The position numbers were made by a program, and so were the translations under genes. Positions 12,461 through 24,812 of a stretch of 64,000 nt of DNA are shown one piece after another (position 1 is the first letter of the stretch; each line of letters starts with the position of its first letter). Below the pieces are notes generated by a model, which was not told where the DNA came from, ran no database searches, and worked only from the letters and a program-made list of their open reading frames with translations. Origin of the DNA: Azolla caroliniana (lineage: Eukaryota; Polypodiophyta); the NCBI GenBank assembly GCA_043228905.1, contig JBHGNT010000008.1:12152001-12216000 (forward strand). Direction: 5' to 3'.

Positions 12461-13292
12461 AAGTTACGACTTGAAGCAAAACCAAGTAGTCATAATGGGA
12501 AACACAAGAAGAAATCCATAAGGCTGGTAAGGATTGGGTAGAGGAAGTCAATAAGAACAATGAAGACAGAATGCTTCGAGAAAATAAGGAAATAAATGAT
12601 GTGCCAGGAAAGTCGAAAATCAGAATAGAACTAACAACAACAAAATGCATCATGGCAAGTCATCGCCAATTGCCAAATCACGTTACCTCTGGTAGGATTA
12701 CTTAAATTAGTGCCCAGATTTACGGAAAAATTCACCAACATAATCACAAAGAAGGATTCAGAACGAGTTTCCATCAATTTTAGTAATCTAATTACGGAAC
12801 CGACAATTATGGATGAACAAATTTCTTCAATAAAAGTCATCATTTGAGGCCACGAGATCTCGCATAGCATCATCAACAGTGGGTTGGGTGTCAATGTCAT
12901 AAACAAGACGACTTGTGATCAACTAGTTAGGAATCGCTCATTAGGGAGTATGTCCCTTTTGGCTAAGAATGATTGATACAAGTTCAGTACGACCACTAGG
13001 GTTAATTCGACAATTAGAGCTTTCAATTGGTGGTCACTTGTTTCAAATATCAATAGTAGTGCTGAAATTAGATGCACTTGGAGCATACCCATTACCACTT
13101 GGCTGACCATGGCTTCGAACTGCTAATATTAAGCAAAATTAGCAGAAGAATATCATCTCATTTCGTAGAGGCAAAACAAAGCTAAGAGTCTCTACCTAGG
13201 AAAAGGTATTAACCAAGACAAATTTAATGCCCCTGTATGCAGAGTCGATCAATATGATGTAAGGAATGGATGATAATGAGATCGATTAGTAT

Positions 13293-14130
13293 TTGGAGGA
13301 GAATCCCAAGCTCATACCATTGTTCGAAATAGATGTGGTCGAAGTAATTAGCTCTTATGTCCACAATGATGAATCGGGGTTGGATGACCAAATTCCTCAA
13401 TTAGATACAGAATCATTAGCCAAACTCCAACATCAACAAGAAGCCATGGAAAGGGAAATGAGACTATCTCAAAAGGTTAAACCTTCAGCATTAGAAGAGC
13501 TTAATCTTGCTCCAAGTTGTACTGAACAAAAGCTAATTCTTATAGCCAAGGACATGCATCCGAATGACAAGGCTAAACTCCTCCACTTATTACGTCAATA
13601 TAAAGATGTTTTTGCATGGTCGTTCGAGGATATGAATGGTTTGGACCCCGCATTTTGTCAACATCAAATTCACCTGTAAAAGGATGCCAAACTGGTTCAA
13701 CGACGACGTTATCGAATGAACCCAATTTATGCTGCAAATGTTAAGGAAGAAATCAACAAATTACTACGGGTCGGATTCATTCGACTAGTAAAAAAAGTCT
13801 ACTTGGCTTAGTCTGATCGTTGTAGTACCCAAGAAGAATGGGAAAATTAGGGTATGTGTTGATTACAGGAAGCTGAATTCTGCAAGGGTCACCGATGCCT
13901 TCCCTTTGCTGTTTATGGATGCAATATTAGATGTTGTTGTTGTCATGATATGGCATGGTATGGCTCCGAAGAGATTGAAACCCATGACCTTGTGTTATAT
14001 GGGTTGAATCTAGAGCATTTACGACTCTGTTTAGATAAGTGTTGAAGGGCTTGGCTTAGCCTTAATCCAGCCACATGTGCATTTGGTGTAACCAGTGGAA
14101 CTCGGTCACATTGTTAGTCAGGATGGCATC
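13293..14130 (+). pseudogene. Reverse transcriptase N-terminal part of gypsy Y, palm deleted
   Basis: An open stretch 13293-13679 ends in FAWSFEDMNGLDPAFCQH, the usual start of a gypsy RT. It continues past a stop with RYRMNPIYAANVKEEINK, VVVPKKNGKIRVCVDYRKL and VTDAFPL. The text then breaks at about 13925 and resumes at about 14025 with LEHLRLCLDKC and LGHIVSQDGIAI. The segment between, which should hold the YSFLDGFSGY and (F/Y)xDD catalytic motifs, is missing. The RT is dead. Confidence 0.8.
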
Positions 14131-14138
14131 GCTATCAG

Positions 14139-14970
14139 ACACAGTTGTTTGCGTACCCGTATTTAACGTTTAAATACGTATAATAACTCATAATTTGTAT
14201 AGTATGTACTATACCTCAATGTTGTTCAGTCAAATATCATGTACATTTGTCCAATACAATGTTTAACATACATTTGAAAAAACAGGTATAATAAGTATTT
14301 ATAAAAAAATATAAGTAAAACCCCATCAAAAAGCAAAAGAAAAAAAAGATTTTAGTGAAAAAGAAGCAAAAAGAATAGAAGAGATGATGACCACGAAGAA
14401 GAAGAAGAAAAAGAAGAAGAAAAAGAGAGAAAAGAAGACTGAAACCTGTCCTAACTCTGAATGTGATAACCATAGAAGATAGAAGAAGAAGATGAAGATG
14501 AAGAAGACAGAAAAGAAGATAGAAACCTATCCTGAGTGTGATAATCGTAGATGATTCCTCAATCTATGAAGGCATAATCGTAAATAATTACAATTTGAAG
14601 TAGAACATCGTGATACACACTTACATTGATTTATAGAATAAGTGAATATCGACATCCATATTATAAGTATTTTAGGATGTGAAATGTTCAAATGTCTTAT
14701 ATGAATTCTAGGATGTATAACTATAATGTACATCACAAAATTGTGTAAACATAGATGTTTTTTACAATATTACAAATATTTTTTAGAAAGGTAAATAATT
14801 TTCAAATTCTAGAAGTATTTAACATACTATATGTAAAATATGTATTTTATAAGTATTTAACATATTAAAAAACGTCTTTAATGTATTTTTAAATTGGGAG
14901 GTACTATACACGTATTAATACGTTCTATATGTATGGTATCCGTACCGTATTTAACGTACCTAACAACCTT
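14139..14970. mobile_element. MITE, hAT-like, 832 bp
   Basis: An 8-bp target duplication GCTATCAG flanks it exactly (14131-14138 and 14971-14978). The ends are imperfect inverted repeats, with GTTGTTTGCGTAC at the left and GTACCTAACAAC at the right. The inside is AT- and purine-rich and has no transposase ORF. Without it the host RT reads straight through as DGIAIRPNKVKAIMD. An 8-bp duplication fits the hAT superfamily; the exact family is not known to me. Confidence 0.8.
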
Positions 14971-14978
14971 GCTATCAG

Positions 14979-15540
14979 GCCCAACAAAGTAAAAGCCATC
15001 ATGGACTAATGCCAAGGCATTAAATCGATTCCTGGGACAAATTCGATGGCCTAGTCGGATGATACGCTATTTGGCAGATGTAGCTACACCCATTACATAC
15101 TGCGGTCCATAAAAACCATTTCAATGGACGACAACCGAGCAAAATGCTTATGTTTCCTTGAAACAGATGTTATCACGAGTTCTAGTCGTTCAAGCACCGG
15201 ACTTGTCAAAAGATTTCCACATCTTTGTCGATGCATTGGATATAGCAATTGGGAATGCATTAATGCAATTATCAGAACCCAATTGGTATCGACCAATATA
15301 CTACATGAGTCGAAAACTATCCATTGCCGAACGGAATTATTCAACGACCAAACGAGAAGCTCTCGGCATGATCTACCGTGTAAACAAGTTTTGACACTAC
15401 CTTCTCAATCCAAAATGTACTTTCCATGTCGACCATTTTGCATTACTGTATTTGGTGTCGAAACAATCTTTGACAAGGAAACTAGCACCATGGACGCTTC
15501 TGGTACAGGAGTTTGAATTCGACATTGTACATCGACCTGG
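14979..15540 (+). pseudogene. RT connection and RNase H of gypsy Y
   Basis: The frame resumes after the MITE with FLGQIRWPSRMIRYLADVAT, then FHIFVDALDIAIGNALMQ and RKLSIAERNYSTTKREALG. These are the catalytic Asp, Glu and surrounding motifs of a gypsy RNase H. A stop follows VNKF at about 15394. Homology continues with the VDHFALLYLVSKQ region in other frames. Confidence 0.8.
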
Positions 15541-16925
15541 GTGCAACATTTTGTAGCCTACTATCTCAGTCTAATTGAGTTGGGAGAGCTAGGTGATGGG
15601 GTTCAAGATGATTTTCTAGACGCACAATTGTTTAAGGTCGACATTCTCAATTCGATGGAAATAGATGATGAACCCGCTAACTTATGGCTCACGAATATGA
15701 TCTCCTTCCTCGGCACAAGGTTACCCCCAAAACAAATGTCATTGGAAAACAGAAAGCGATTGGTTGTTCGACGTCGAAATTTCTATCTACTTGAAGACAC
15801 ATTATGTCATAAGAGTGCAAATGGAATAAGGCGCCTATTTGTGCGACAGTTCGAAAAGGACTTATTGTTATGGGAAGCCCATTGTGGAGTTAGACTTGTA
15901 GGCAGACATTTTGCAGGAGACACAATGGCCCGTAAGATATGGAGTAGTGGCCTTTGGTGGCCTACGATTATGAAGGACATGGTAAACTATGGTCGGCAAT
16001 GTGATTTATGCCAATGGGTCAGCCAACCGAATGACAAAGATAGAATGCTTCATCAACCTATTTACCACTAGAACCTTTCCAAATTTGGGGTCTAAACTTT
16101 GTCGGCCCATTTAAACAAGCAACAGCAAAAACGGACAATAGTCATTACCGATTATTGTACCAACTAGGTCGAAGCAAAACCTCTTTGAGATAACACAGTG
16201 GCATCGACTGCGAAATTTCTATATGAATATATTTGGTGCAGATTCGGATGTATGATCAAACTCATTAGTGATTAGGGTAGCCACTTCATCAATAAAATAA
16301 TTCAGGAGTTAACTAATCACTATGCAGTCGTTCATAAAAGAAGTACGCCTTAGTATCCTCAGGCCAATAGATTGGCTGAATCGACTAACAAAAAAATTCA
16401 GATGATCCTATAAAAGATTGTCAAGAAACTTGTACCGACTGGGATCAAAAGTTGCAGAGTGCGTTATGAGACTATCAAACAACTTACAAAACCTTTATTC
16501 GATCAACTCCATTTTGATTGGCCTTTGGATTAGAAGCCATTATTCTAGTCAAATTCCAAATTCTGACTTTACGAATTTAGGTGGTAAAATGATTGAATGA
16601 GGCGCAGTCCGAACATCTTTGAAGGGAACAACTGCTACAATTAGAAGAAGGTGGACTTCAAGATTTGCCGCACTTCGAACACAAACAAAGACGTACAAAG
16701 GTCTTTGTTGATTGACATCGACATGGAAAAGAAAAGTTTTTTGACAATGGTAAATTAGTACTTGGGTTTCAAACATAAATGGGCTCCATGCCAGGGAAAT
16801 TATAGTTTCGATGGGTAGGACCTTAGTGGATTGTCGACCAAAAGAAGGGGACTTATCAATTAGGCACACTGGTAGGGGGAGTAATGCTAAAGTGGGTTAA
16901 TGGTTTTCGACTTAAACCATATCAG
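15541..16925 (+). pseudogene. Integrase of gypsy Y
   Basis: An open frame 15541-16071 carries the zinc-binding region with EAHCG, then GRHFAGDTMARKIW and QCDLCQ. The catalytic core continues over stops and frameshifts: a first-Asp region near 16105 (WGLNFVGPF), LISD.GSHFIN near 16265, and an E motif in ...NRLAESTNKKIQ near 16370-16400. A C-terminal part ends ...NGFRLKPYQ, cut by insertion of copia C0. I see no chromodomain. Confidence 0.75.
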
Positions 16926-17336
16926 TGTTACGAAGGCGCTACAACTCTTCTTAGTGCACAACGGACATGTGATGTGCAGGATTGTTTAGGTTTCAAGAGA
17001 GAAGGTAAGGGAGAAGGGAACTCACCTTTGTAACAACCCAAAAAACTTCGGTTTCATTACACAAAGAAAAAACCTCTCACGTCCATCTTCTTTCTTTTCT
17101 TCTTACTTCACTCTCCTACTCACTCTTACTTTTTTACTTAAGTATATAAGTGATTACATATTCAGCTAATTAGTTGTGAGTAGCTAAATAGTTGGGAGCA
17201 ACTAAATAGTTGTGAACAACTAAATAGTTGTTTTACCTATATGTCTAATAGTAGCTAATTTCCTAATAGCTACTATAGAATATCTCAATTACCAATAAGG
17301 ATCAGATGCTTTTGTTGAGCTTGTTGTTTCTTAACA
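16926..17336 (-). repeat. 3' LTR of copia C0
   Basis: TGTTACGAAGGCGCTAC... to ...TTGTTTCTTAACA, 411 bp. It is followed inwards by the polypurine tract CTCCCCCTCAAGCTCAAC (17337-17354, plus-strand reading), which sets the element on the minus strand. Confidence 0.9.
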
Positions 17337-17464
17337 CTCCCCCTCAAGCTCAACTTATCCATTCATGAGATCATCTTCATTCTTCTTTCCTTCATGCTTT
17401 CCAGCTATCGTACCAATGCTTATAACTTGCATCATGTGCCTGAACTATGTATGTTTTTCTATGC

Positions 17465-18160
17465 TTAGTCCCTTCGTAAGAATGTCAACAACTTGCTGAT
17501 TTGCACTTCTCCATCAATCACTTTTTCTCTATAAAAATAATAATGCACTTCAATGTGCTTTGTTCTTGCATGGAACATTAGGTTTTTTGCGAGCTGAATA
17601 CTGCTCATATTGTCACGCCAAATTGAGACTACACCATCTATATACTCTCCCAAATCAGCAAGCAATCTTCTGATTCAAACTTCTTCACAAGTAGCTATTG
17701 CAACTCCTCTATATTCAGCTCTAGTACTTGATAATGCAACAGTAGCTTGTTTCTTGCTACTCCATGAAATAGCTACACTTACCAATGTAAACATATATCC
17801 ACTTGTGGATCTTCTATCACTTTGGCTTCTAGCCCAATCAACATCTGTATATCCTTCTAACTTTATGTCTAGATCAGCCCTGTAAAACAATCCATAGTTT
17901 TGAGTAGCTTTTACATACCTCAAAATTCTTTAGATGCAATCCAAATATGGCTTTGTTGGCTATTGCATAAACTGGCTAACTAATCCAACTGCATAACTCA
18001 AATCAGGACTTGTTATAGTCAAATATATGAGGCTGCCCACCATAGACTTGTACATGTTCACATTTGCAATTTTTGCTCCCAAATTACCCCTCAATTTGCA
18101 GTTCTTATCCAGTGGTACATCAATAGGTTTGCATCGAAGCATTCCACACTTCTTCAACAC
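17465..18160 (-). pseudogene. RNase H region of copia C0
   Basis: Minus-strand pieces give VGSLIYLTITSPDLSYAVGL, GYTDVDWARSQSDRRSTSGY, SSTRAEYRGVA and FHARTKHIEVHYYFYREKV. This is the copia RNase H with its DWA and EAEYR-type sites. It is spread over three open pieces with stops between them. Confidence 0.88.
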
Positions 18161-18178
18161 AATTGTTACATACTGTTT

Positions 18179-18963
18179 TTACAACATATATATTCCACTT
18201 TCAGATTTGATTATCTCAATACCAAGAAAGTATTTCAGCTCTCCCAAATCCTTCATATGAAATTGCATTTCTAGATTTTTCTTCAACTTGCTTATTTCAT
18301 CTACAAAATCACCTCCAATGATTAAATCATCTGCATAAATCAAAATCACAACAATGCAATCATTCACAATCTTTACATAAAATGATGGATCAACCTTTGA
18401 CATTTTGAAAGCAAATTTTTTCAGAGATTTTGAAAGTTTCCTGTGCTATGATGTTAGTGTCGTTTCAGTCCATAGAGAGCCTTTTTCAGGTTACAAACAT
18501 ATTGTGGAAGCCTCTTATCTTCAAAACCTGGTGGTTGACATAGGTATACTTCCTCTTCTAAGTTACCATGTAAAAAACCATTTTTTAAATCCATATGGTG
18601 CTAAACCCATCTTTTGGCTACACTTACAACAAGTAGTGTCGTCAAGGTTGCCATTTTTGCAACTAGTGCAAATGTCTCATCATAATCAATTCCTTGCATT
18701 TGGGCATATCCCTTTGCAACAAGTCTTGCTTTATGTCTATTTACATTCCCATTGGAATCATGCTTTGTTTTGTAGACCCATTTGCAACCTACAACATTTT
18801 TTCCTTTTGGTAACTTTACCAAATCCCATGTTTTATTTTCAGCCAATGAGTCCTTTTCTTCTTGCATTGCATTCACCCATTTCTTCTCAGCTTTTGCTTC
18901 ATCAAAACTATTTGGATCAGGGATTTGTACCACTTTAGACATATATGCATAATGCCTAGCCAT
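18179..18963 (-). pseudogene. Reverse transcriptase of copia C0
   Basis: It starts MARHYAYMSKV at 18963 and runs through ENKTWDLVKLPKGK, GCKWVYKTKHDSNG and ARLVAKGYAQMQGIDYDETF. After a frame-broken middle (18404-18600) it continues at 18403 with ILIYADDLIIGGD, whose YADD catalytic box is intact, and FHMKDLGELKYFLGIE. Stops and frameshifts separate the two open parts, so no full enzyme can be made. Confidence 0.88.
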
Positions 18964-19449
18964 GTATGTATCATAACCATATCTTTCAGCAATTTTTTTT
19001 CTCTATCTGATCTTCTCAGTTTTTGATTTGCATATTTCATTACTCTTTCAACACCAGAGATTTTCAGCACTTGTGTACATCTTCCATGTTTCTAGATCCT
19101 TCATCAAACATTTCATATTTTGGCATCTTTATTTTTCCCTTTTTATCACCATATTTTTTATGTCTTAGATTTTTTCCACTCCAAGCATTAGATTCAGATT
19201 TACTACCTGAGTTTTTAGATAGTCCAGTACATGTTATCGATGTTGGACTCTGTTGTCCAACCTTATTTCCATTTCCATGGCAATCCCTTTCATTTTCAGA
19301 TTTGTTTCTATCTTCATTTTCGTTGTCTTCATCAGTTTCTGCATTCTGTTTTGGGCTGTACCAACTGCCCAACTAATCAAATATCACATCAAGGCTTACT
19401 ACAATCTTTTTTGTCAAAGGGTTATAACATCTATACCCTTTTTGCTCCT

Positions 19450-20520
19450 CTAAATATCCCACAAAAACAAAATTTTCAACTTTTGGATCAAGCTTCTTAC
19501 TTCAGCAGGTACATGAACATAAGCAATGCATCCAAACATTTTTAAGTGTCCTAAACTAGGTTTCTTGCCATAAAAACATTCTTTGGGAGTTACTACATGT
19601 ACTTCAAATGTTATGCATCTATTTAGAATATAGTTTGTTGCGTTTACAACTTCAACCCAATAATACAATGCCATATTTTTTTCAGTCATCAAGGCTTTTG
19701 CTATGTTTACCAAAGTTTTGTTTTTCCTCTCAGCCACTCCATTTTGTTGTGGAGTATATCTACATGTGAACTGTCTCCTTATTCCTTGATTGCATAGAAA
19801 ATCAGAGAATTTATTTGAGAAGTATTCTCCTCCTCCATTAGACCTTAAGCATTTTATCCTAGTTCCGGCTTGCTTTTCTACCATGCATTTGAACTTACGA
19901 AAACACTCAAATACTTCACTCTTCTCTTTCATGAAGTAAACCCATGTTTTCCTTCAGCAATCATCAATGAATGTTACATAAAATCTGTAGCCACCAATTG
20001 AGACATTTTTTGTAGGTCCCCATACATCTGTATGTACCAAATTCAACAGGTTTTTGCTTATACGTCCTTCATGAGGGAAAGGAAGCTTATTTTGCTTTCC
20101 ATATTGACATGCTTCACATATTTTGCTCATCTCACAGTCTTTCAACTTCGGCAATCCAGCCACTACATTTTTTCTCAACATATTTTGCAAAGTTTGAATA
20201 CTTATGTGTCCCATTCGTTAATGCCACATTTCTACATCTGAGATTACAGTCAATGCTCCTGCAAACATAGCCGTAGTCATTTTAGGCATATCGACATCTA
20301 AAACAAACATTCTTCCTTGGTGTTTTCCTTTTGCAATCAACTTTCCATGTTTCTCTATAAAGCACCCACTTTGCTTAAGCTTTGCTTGCATTCCTTGGTC
20401 TACAATCTGCCCAACAAAAATCAGATTTTTTGCAAGGTGTGGAACATGCATAACATTCAACATATACTTTGTTTTTCCTCTTTCTTCCCACAATTGAATA
20501 GCTCCAACATGCTCAATTGT
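19450..20520 (-). pseudogene. Pre-integrase and integrase of copia C0
   Basis: The HLAKNLIFVGQIVDQG pre-integrase motif is followed by the MGHISIQTLQNM and CEACQYGKQ zinc region, HTDVWGPTK with the first Asp, and CRYTPQQNGVAERKNKT with the catalytic Glu. FGCIAYVHVP closes the domain. The domain is split into three open stretches by stops near 20216 and 19950. Confidence 0.88.
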
Positions 20521-20613
20521 ATGAGTAGTATGGCCTCTTCCTCGGCCTCTTTCAACACTATTGTAGAGAGCTTGCTCCTCAGTCTCAGAGTTTCCTATGT
20601 TTATATCTTCAAT

Positions 20614-21195
20614 CTAATTTCTTTCTTCCACTACAAGCATTGAAACTTGATCTCCAAAACTTGGGATACTATCCCTTGTGAGAATGGATGTTTTGAAGCT
20701 TTTATATCGAGGTACTAAGCCTCTTAGGCATACTTCTACTTTATCATCATCTTCTACCTTCACGTTAATAGAAGCAAGTGACTCACATATGCTCTTTATT
20801 TTACGAGCATACTCATTGACTGACATTTTACCTTTTTCCAAGGTATTTAATTTAGTCTTCAACTGAAGTTTTCTTGCCTTTGTGTTTACTGCAAACAGTT
20901 TCACCAAACTATCCCAAGATTCTTTTGGAAGCACAACATCTTGTATATGTCCAAGCATCGAATCTAAGATGCTAAGTGACAACCAATGCAATACTTTTCT
21001 TGCCCCTTGAATTCAATCTTTAAATGCTTTGATTTGTGCAGCAGTTGCATTTTCTTCAGGGATCTTTGGAGTCTCTTCTAGGTCTCCTTCAATGTAATCC
21101 CAGTATCCTTTTCCCATCAGGAAATTTATCATTCTGAATTTCCATGCTGGGAAATTGTTTTTATCCAGTATTTTTTGTGACTATTTGGCTTCCAT
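20614..21195 (-). pseudogene. gag of copia C0, joined directly to pre-integrase
   Basis: The ATG is at 21195, with a stop at codon 5 and another before 20991. Recognisable parts are NNFPAWKFRM, LHWLSLSILDSMLGHIQ, SWDSLVKLFAVNTKARKLQL and KMSVNEYARKIKSICESL, as in copia (UBN2-type) gag. After RGRGRG near 20540 the text passes straight to the pre-integrase zone. The CCHC knuckle and the protease DSG motif expected between them are absent, so a deletion removed them. Confidence 0.8.
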
Positions 21196-21337
21196 TTTCA
21201 ACAGTCATCTCTCTTTCAATTTAGGGCTTTAGCTACGATTAACTTCAACAAGATCCTCTCTGATTCAGATCAGGAAATGGAGAAATTTTCTCAGCTCTGT
21301 ACTATTCTTCTTTACGAGAAACTCTTCTCTAATACTA

Positions 21338-21700
21338 TGTTAGGAAGGCGCTACGTCTCTTCTTAGTGCACAATGAACATGTGATGTGTAGGATCATTTA
21401 GGTTTCAAGAGAGAAGGAAAGGGGGAAGGGAACTCACCACTGTAGCAGCCATAAAAACTTATGTTTCATTACACAGAGAAAAAACCTCTCTCGTATGTCT
21501 TCTTACTTCACTCTCCTACTCACTCTTACTGTTTTACCTAAGTATATAAATGACTTACATATTCAGCTAAATAGCGACGAGTAGCTAAATAGTTGTTTTA
21601 CCTATATGTCTAATAGTAACTAATTTCCTAATTTAGCTACTATAGAAGATCCCAGTTATCAATAAGCATCGCATGCTTTTGTTGAGCTTGTTTCTTAACA
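21338..21700 (-). repeat. 5' LTR of copia C0
   Basis: TGTTAGGAAGGCGCTAC... to ...TTGTTTCTTAACA, 363 bp, shorter than its partner through internal deletions. The adjoining minus-strand sequence TAGTATTAGAGAAGAG is in the primer-binding position and resembles TGGTATCAGAGC, the initiator-Met tRNA site. Confidence 0.88.
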
Positions 21701-21705
21701 ATCAG

Positions 21706-24700
21706 GGGCCGACTCCGACCAATCCATTACTACCAGAGGAGTTGAATGACTAGGCCGACCCAACAATTGACAATACTATGGGTAGTCGATCGACCATAAT
21801 CAGTTAAAAGAGCTATGTTTGTAAATACATTGTACTATGGGGTTAATCCAATAGTAGTTGTAGAAAAAATAAATTACCTTGACATGTATACTTTCTTGGC
21901 ACTATCTTTCACACCTATTTATAGAAGGACACATCAACAATTAAAATCATTTATAATGAGTGGCTCTTAAAGACGTCATTAATAGAAGATTCTATTCTTG
22001 AAGCTATTTCATCTCAAGATATGAACCACTTCTACACTTATACAAAACCTTCTTTTTCCCATTTTCCTCACATAGAAAAGCGAAGAGAAGCAAACTTTCC
22101 TTTGAATAGAGCTCCTAAACAACTCCGACTATTAAATTATTGCACAAAATATAGTACTCTCACCTCAGAAGACGAATCAACCAAAGAAATGCCGATCGAG
22201 ATCTCAGTACATCTCAAGAACTGGCTACAGACCAATGGGTTCCAAGACGGATTTATTCGGGTAGCTGAACCCCCACCCCATCAACAAGCTATGGAGGTCA
22301 TCAACAAGATCAATGTCGCCAAACTCACCAACAAACACGTACAACAGATTTTAAATCTGAAAAATGAGGTGTATAATAAAATGGATGCAATTGGAGAAGA
22401 CACTCTTCAATCTTATTTTGGTGAGTATTCAACTTCAACAAAAGCATATAGGACTTAGGGGGGTCTTTATGTTTTCTTCAAAGAAGTCGCAATTTTTTTA
22501 TTAGAGGTAGTGTATATGAACCTGAAAAGTTATTACATGCCTAAGAATAAGGTAGGCTTCATCATAATGACCTATGAGGGAGGAAAAATTGATTGGGGAT
22601 ACATTACATTAGTAGCGTTTTGAGTGCATCTAGTGGCAATTAAGGGTGGCAAAACCATGATTCCGATCATTGCAAAATGGCTGACTCTTTTATGCCCAAT
22701 GCCATTGGCCATTAGAGGGCATAAGACCCCAGAGAAGGAGAAGGGGCAATCATCGTAGTCATTGCCCAAGAAATCGACAAGACAATGACTATTGACGGGG
22801 CCACATGACGAGTGGCAAGAAGACTAGCCAACAACAGGAAGCCAACAACCGGAAGTCGAGGAACAATCTTCCAGAAGATAACAAGAAAAGAGTCAACAAT
22901 AAAAAAACACGACTACGACCCAACCACCCGCTCCCAAAGAAAAGAGTTGGTCGACTTCAAAAGTCGACAGAGAGCTACAAGAGCAAATCCAAAGTCAACA
23001 GACAACACATACTATCGACCAAGGGTCATCTAAAAGGAAAGAATCAACGACTGGTGATTAGAATCAACCAAAGAGGAAAAAGAGGAAATTACACAAGAAA
23101 CATCAAACAGAACAAAAGAGTTAATGGCACTGACCACAACACAGGTAATCGACATAGAATATACTCCAATCGGAAATATCGAGAAAGGGAAATCATTGGA
23201 GATCACAACAAACAAAGTCTTAGCTATACTAGAAATACCGCCAACAACACATGAAATTGTGGCCATATTACGCTTTGGCACATTATACAACTTGGTCGAC
23301 TAGTTAGGTAAATGATTACAATTTGCTTCCAACCAACTAGCGTAGGAACACAAGGATCAAGAAATGATTCAGCGCACACTATAAGGGGAAATCGAGCCAG
23401 CAGATGAACAAGAACTACAAAGAATCAGCCGACAACGAGATATTCAAAACAAAGGGATACTATTCAGATACCACATTTGCATACAACATTAGTCGAAGTG
23501 CACCAAGAACTGGCCAAAACGAGTCAAGCAACAAAAGATATGGCCGACATACAAACGACGAAGGCATCTGAGCTCATGAAGAAAGAATGGTTGACAACCA
23601 CACAATCCAATACAGAGCTAACAATACGACTACAACAAGTGGAGTCAAAACTAAAGGAAGTTGAAGAGAGACTCCAGACATATGAGCATGCCATTGTGCC
23701 AGTACTGGATCGACAATTATGGGAGGAATTGAAAGAAAAGGAGGATATAATCGACTGAGCAAATAAAGGACTAGAGGCTACCGACACAAAAGTACAAAGG
23801 ATGAGGGACCGATTCAGGACGACACATCAACACGTGGAGAATTTTCAGAAATGAGTCCATGACAAACTTCAAGCATTGAAAGAAGACTTTGACAAACTCC
23901 ATAATGAACACACAACTCTTAACATACATTTTTATCGAACACAACAAATCATAGCTGAGCTCAATAGGTAAATTAAGACACAGGAGGAAATATGTCAAAG
24001 GCATATAGTTGAAGCAAAAAGGGAAAAGATGCACCAAGACTTTAGTGACGACCAGGAATGACTAGCCCAGCAGGTAAAGCAACTTACGGTCAAATGTGAA
24101 AATGTGCGGACCTCACTCCTAGTGGCCGAAGCAAAATTACAATTTGACCAAGACTCATAAGTACCTCGACGAGAAATGCTACAAAACAAAAACTTTGCAG
24201 TCTGGAGTATCAACTCAGCATGGGGGAACAAAAGATGCAAGCAATACTACGTAGACACAAGAAAATGATGTAGTAATAGATCATGGAGTCTCTCGAAATG
24301 GGATGGAAGATTTGATTGACTCAAGTAGCCGAGTTACAACTATTGCAAGCAGACCAAGAGAATTACAAAAAGGAAGGCCAAGGTTACTACAAGATAGATG
24401 AGACTAGTCTGACAGTTGTCCCAGACGAACTCTCGGGCGATTTTTACGAACGAAAAACCCAAAATACGACTGAAATGACCAAATTGCTAAAGGAATACGA
24501 GGACCATCAAATACAACTCGCGTTGGAATTGGAGTCCTATGAGAAGGAGCGCGTTAGAGAAAAGGGCGAGAGACTAAGGCAGATGACGAACAAATAGAAC
24601 AACAATCACACTCCATGGAGCGCATAGTGATCATCGATACCTTAGAAGAAGTGGAATAGACAAGACAAGAGAACAAACTAGACCGGGAGAATACGGAGGA

Positions 24701-24812
24701 GGAGCCAACACAACCCGAGCAAAACATAGAACTGGGAACAAAGCAAGTAGTAGGATCGACCGTGCAAGGTACTATCCCATAGGCATGCCATGCGTTAGAC
24801 AAACGGATTGAC
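21706..24812 (+). pseudogene. Extra 3' region of gypsy Y with decayed coiled-coil ORF(s)
   Basis: About 3 kb lies between the Y integrase and the 3' LTR, where many gypsy elements have little. Open pieces are 22021-22458 (145 aa), 22812-23033, 23477-23758 (93 aa) and 24316-24597 (93 aa). The later pieces are rich in Glu, Lys, Gln and Leu with heptad-like spacing, for example IRLQQVESKLKEVEERLQTY, and homologous-looking text continues between them across stops. I read this as one or two old ORFs downstream of pol. No family is recognised, and I see no envelope-type signal peptide or membrane segment. Confidence 0.5.

Larger units (their letters stand above)
16926..21700 (-). mobile_element. 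Ty1/copia retrotransposon 'C0', full-length but dead, nested in Y
   Basis: It lies between a 5-bp target duplication ATCAG (16921-16925 and 21701-21705). Its LTRs are at 16926-17336 and 21338-21700. On the minus strand the order is gag, integrase, RT, RNase H. Removing it rejoins the Y integrase tail as ...RLKPYQGPTP. The protein parts carry stops, and the nucleocapsid/protease segment is missing. Confidence 0.93.

Noticed and set aside
14237-14473. Short hydrophobic minus ORF as a membrane protein
   Set aside because: It is the complement of an AAGAAG-rich tract inside the MITE.
16926-21700. Plus-strand ORFs such as 18405-18938 as genes
   Set aside because: They mirror the minus-strand copia pol frames, which carry clear domain motifs.
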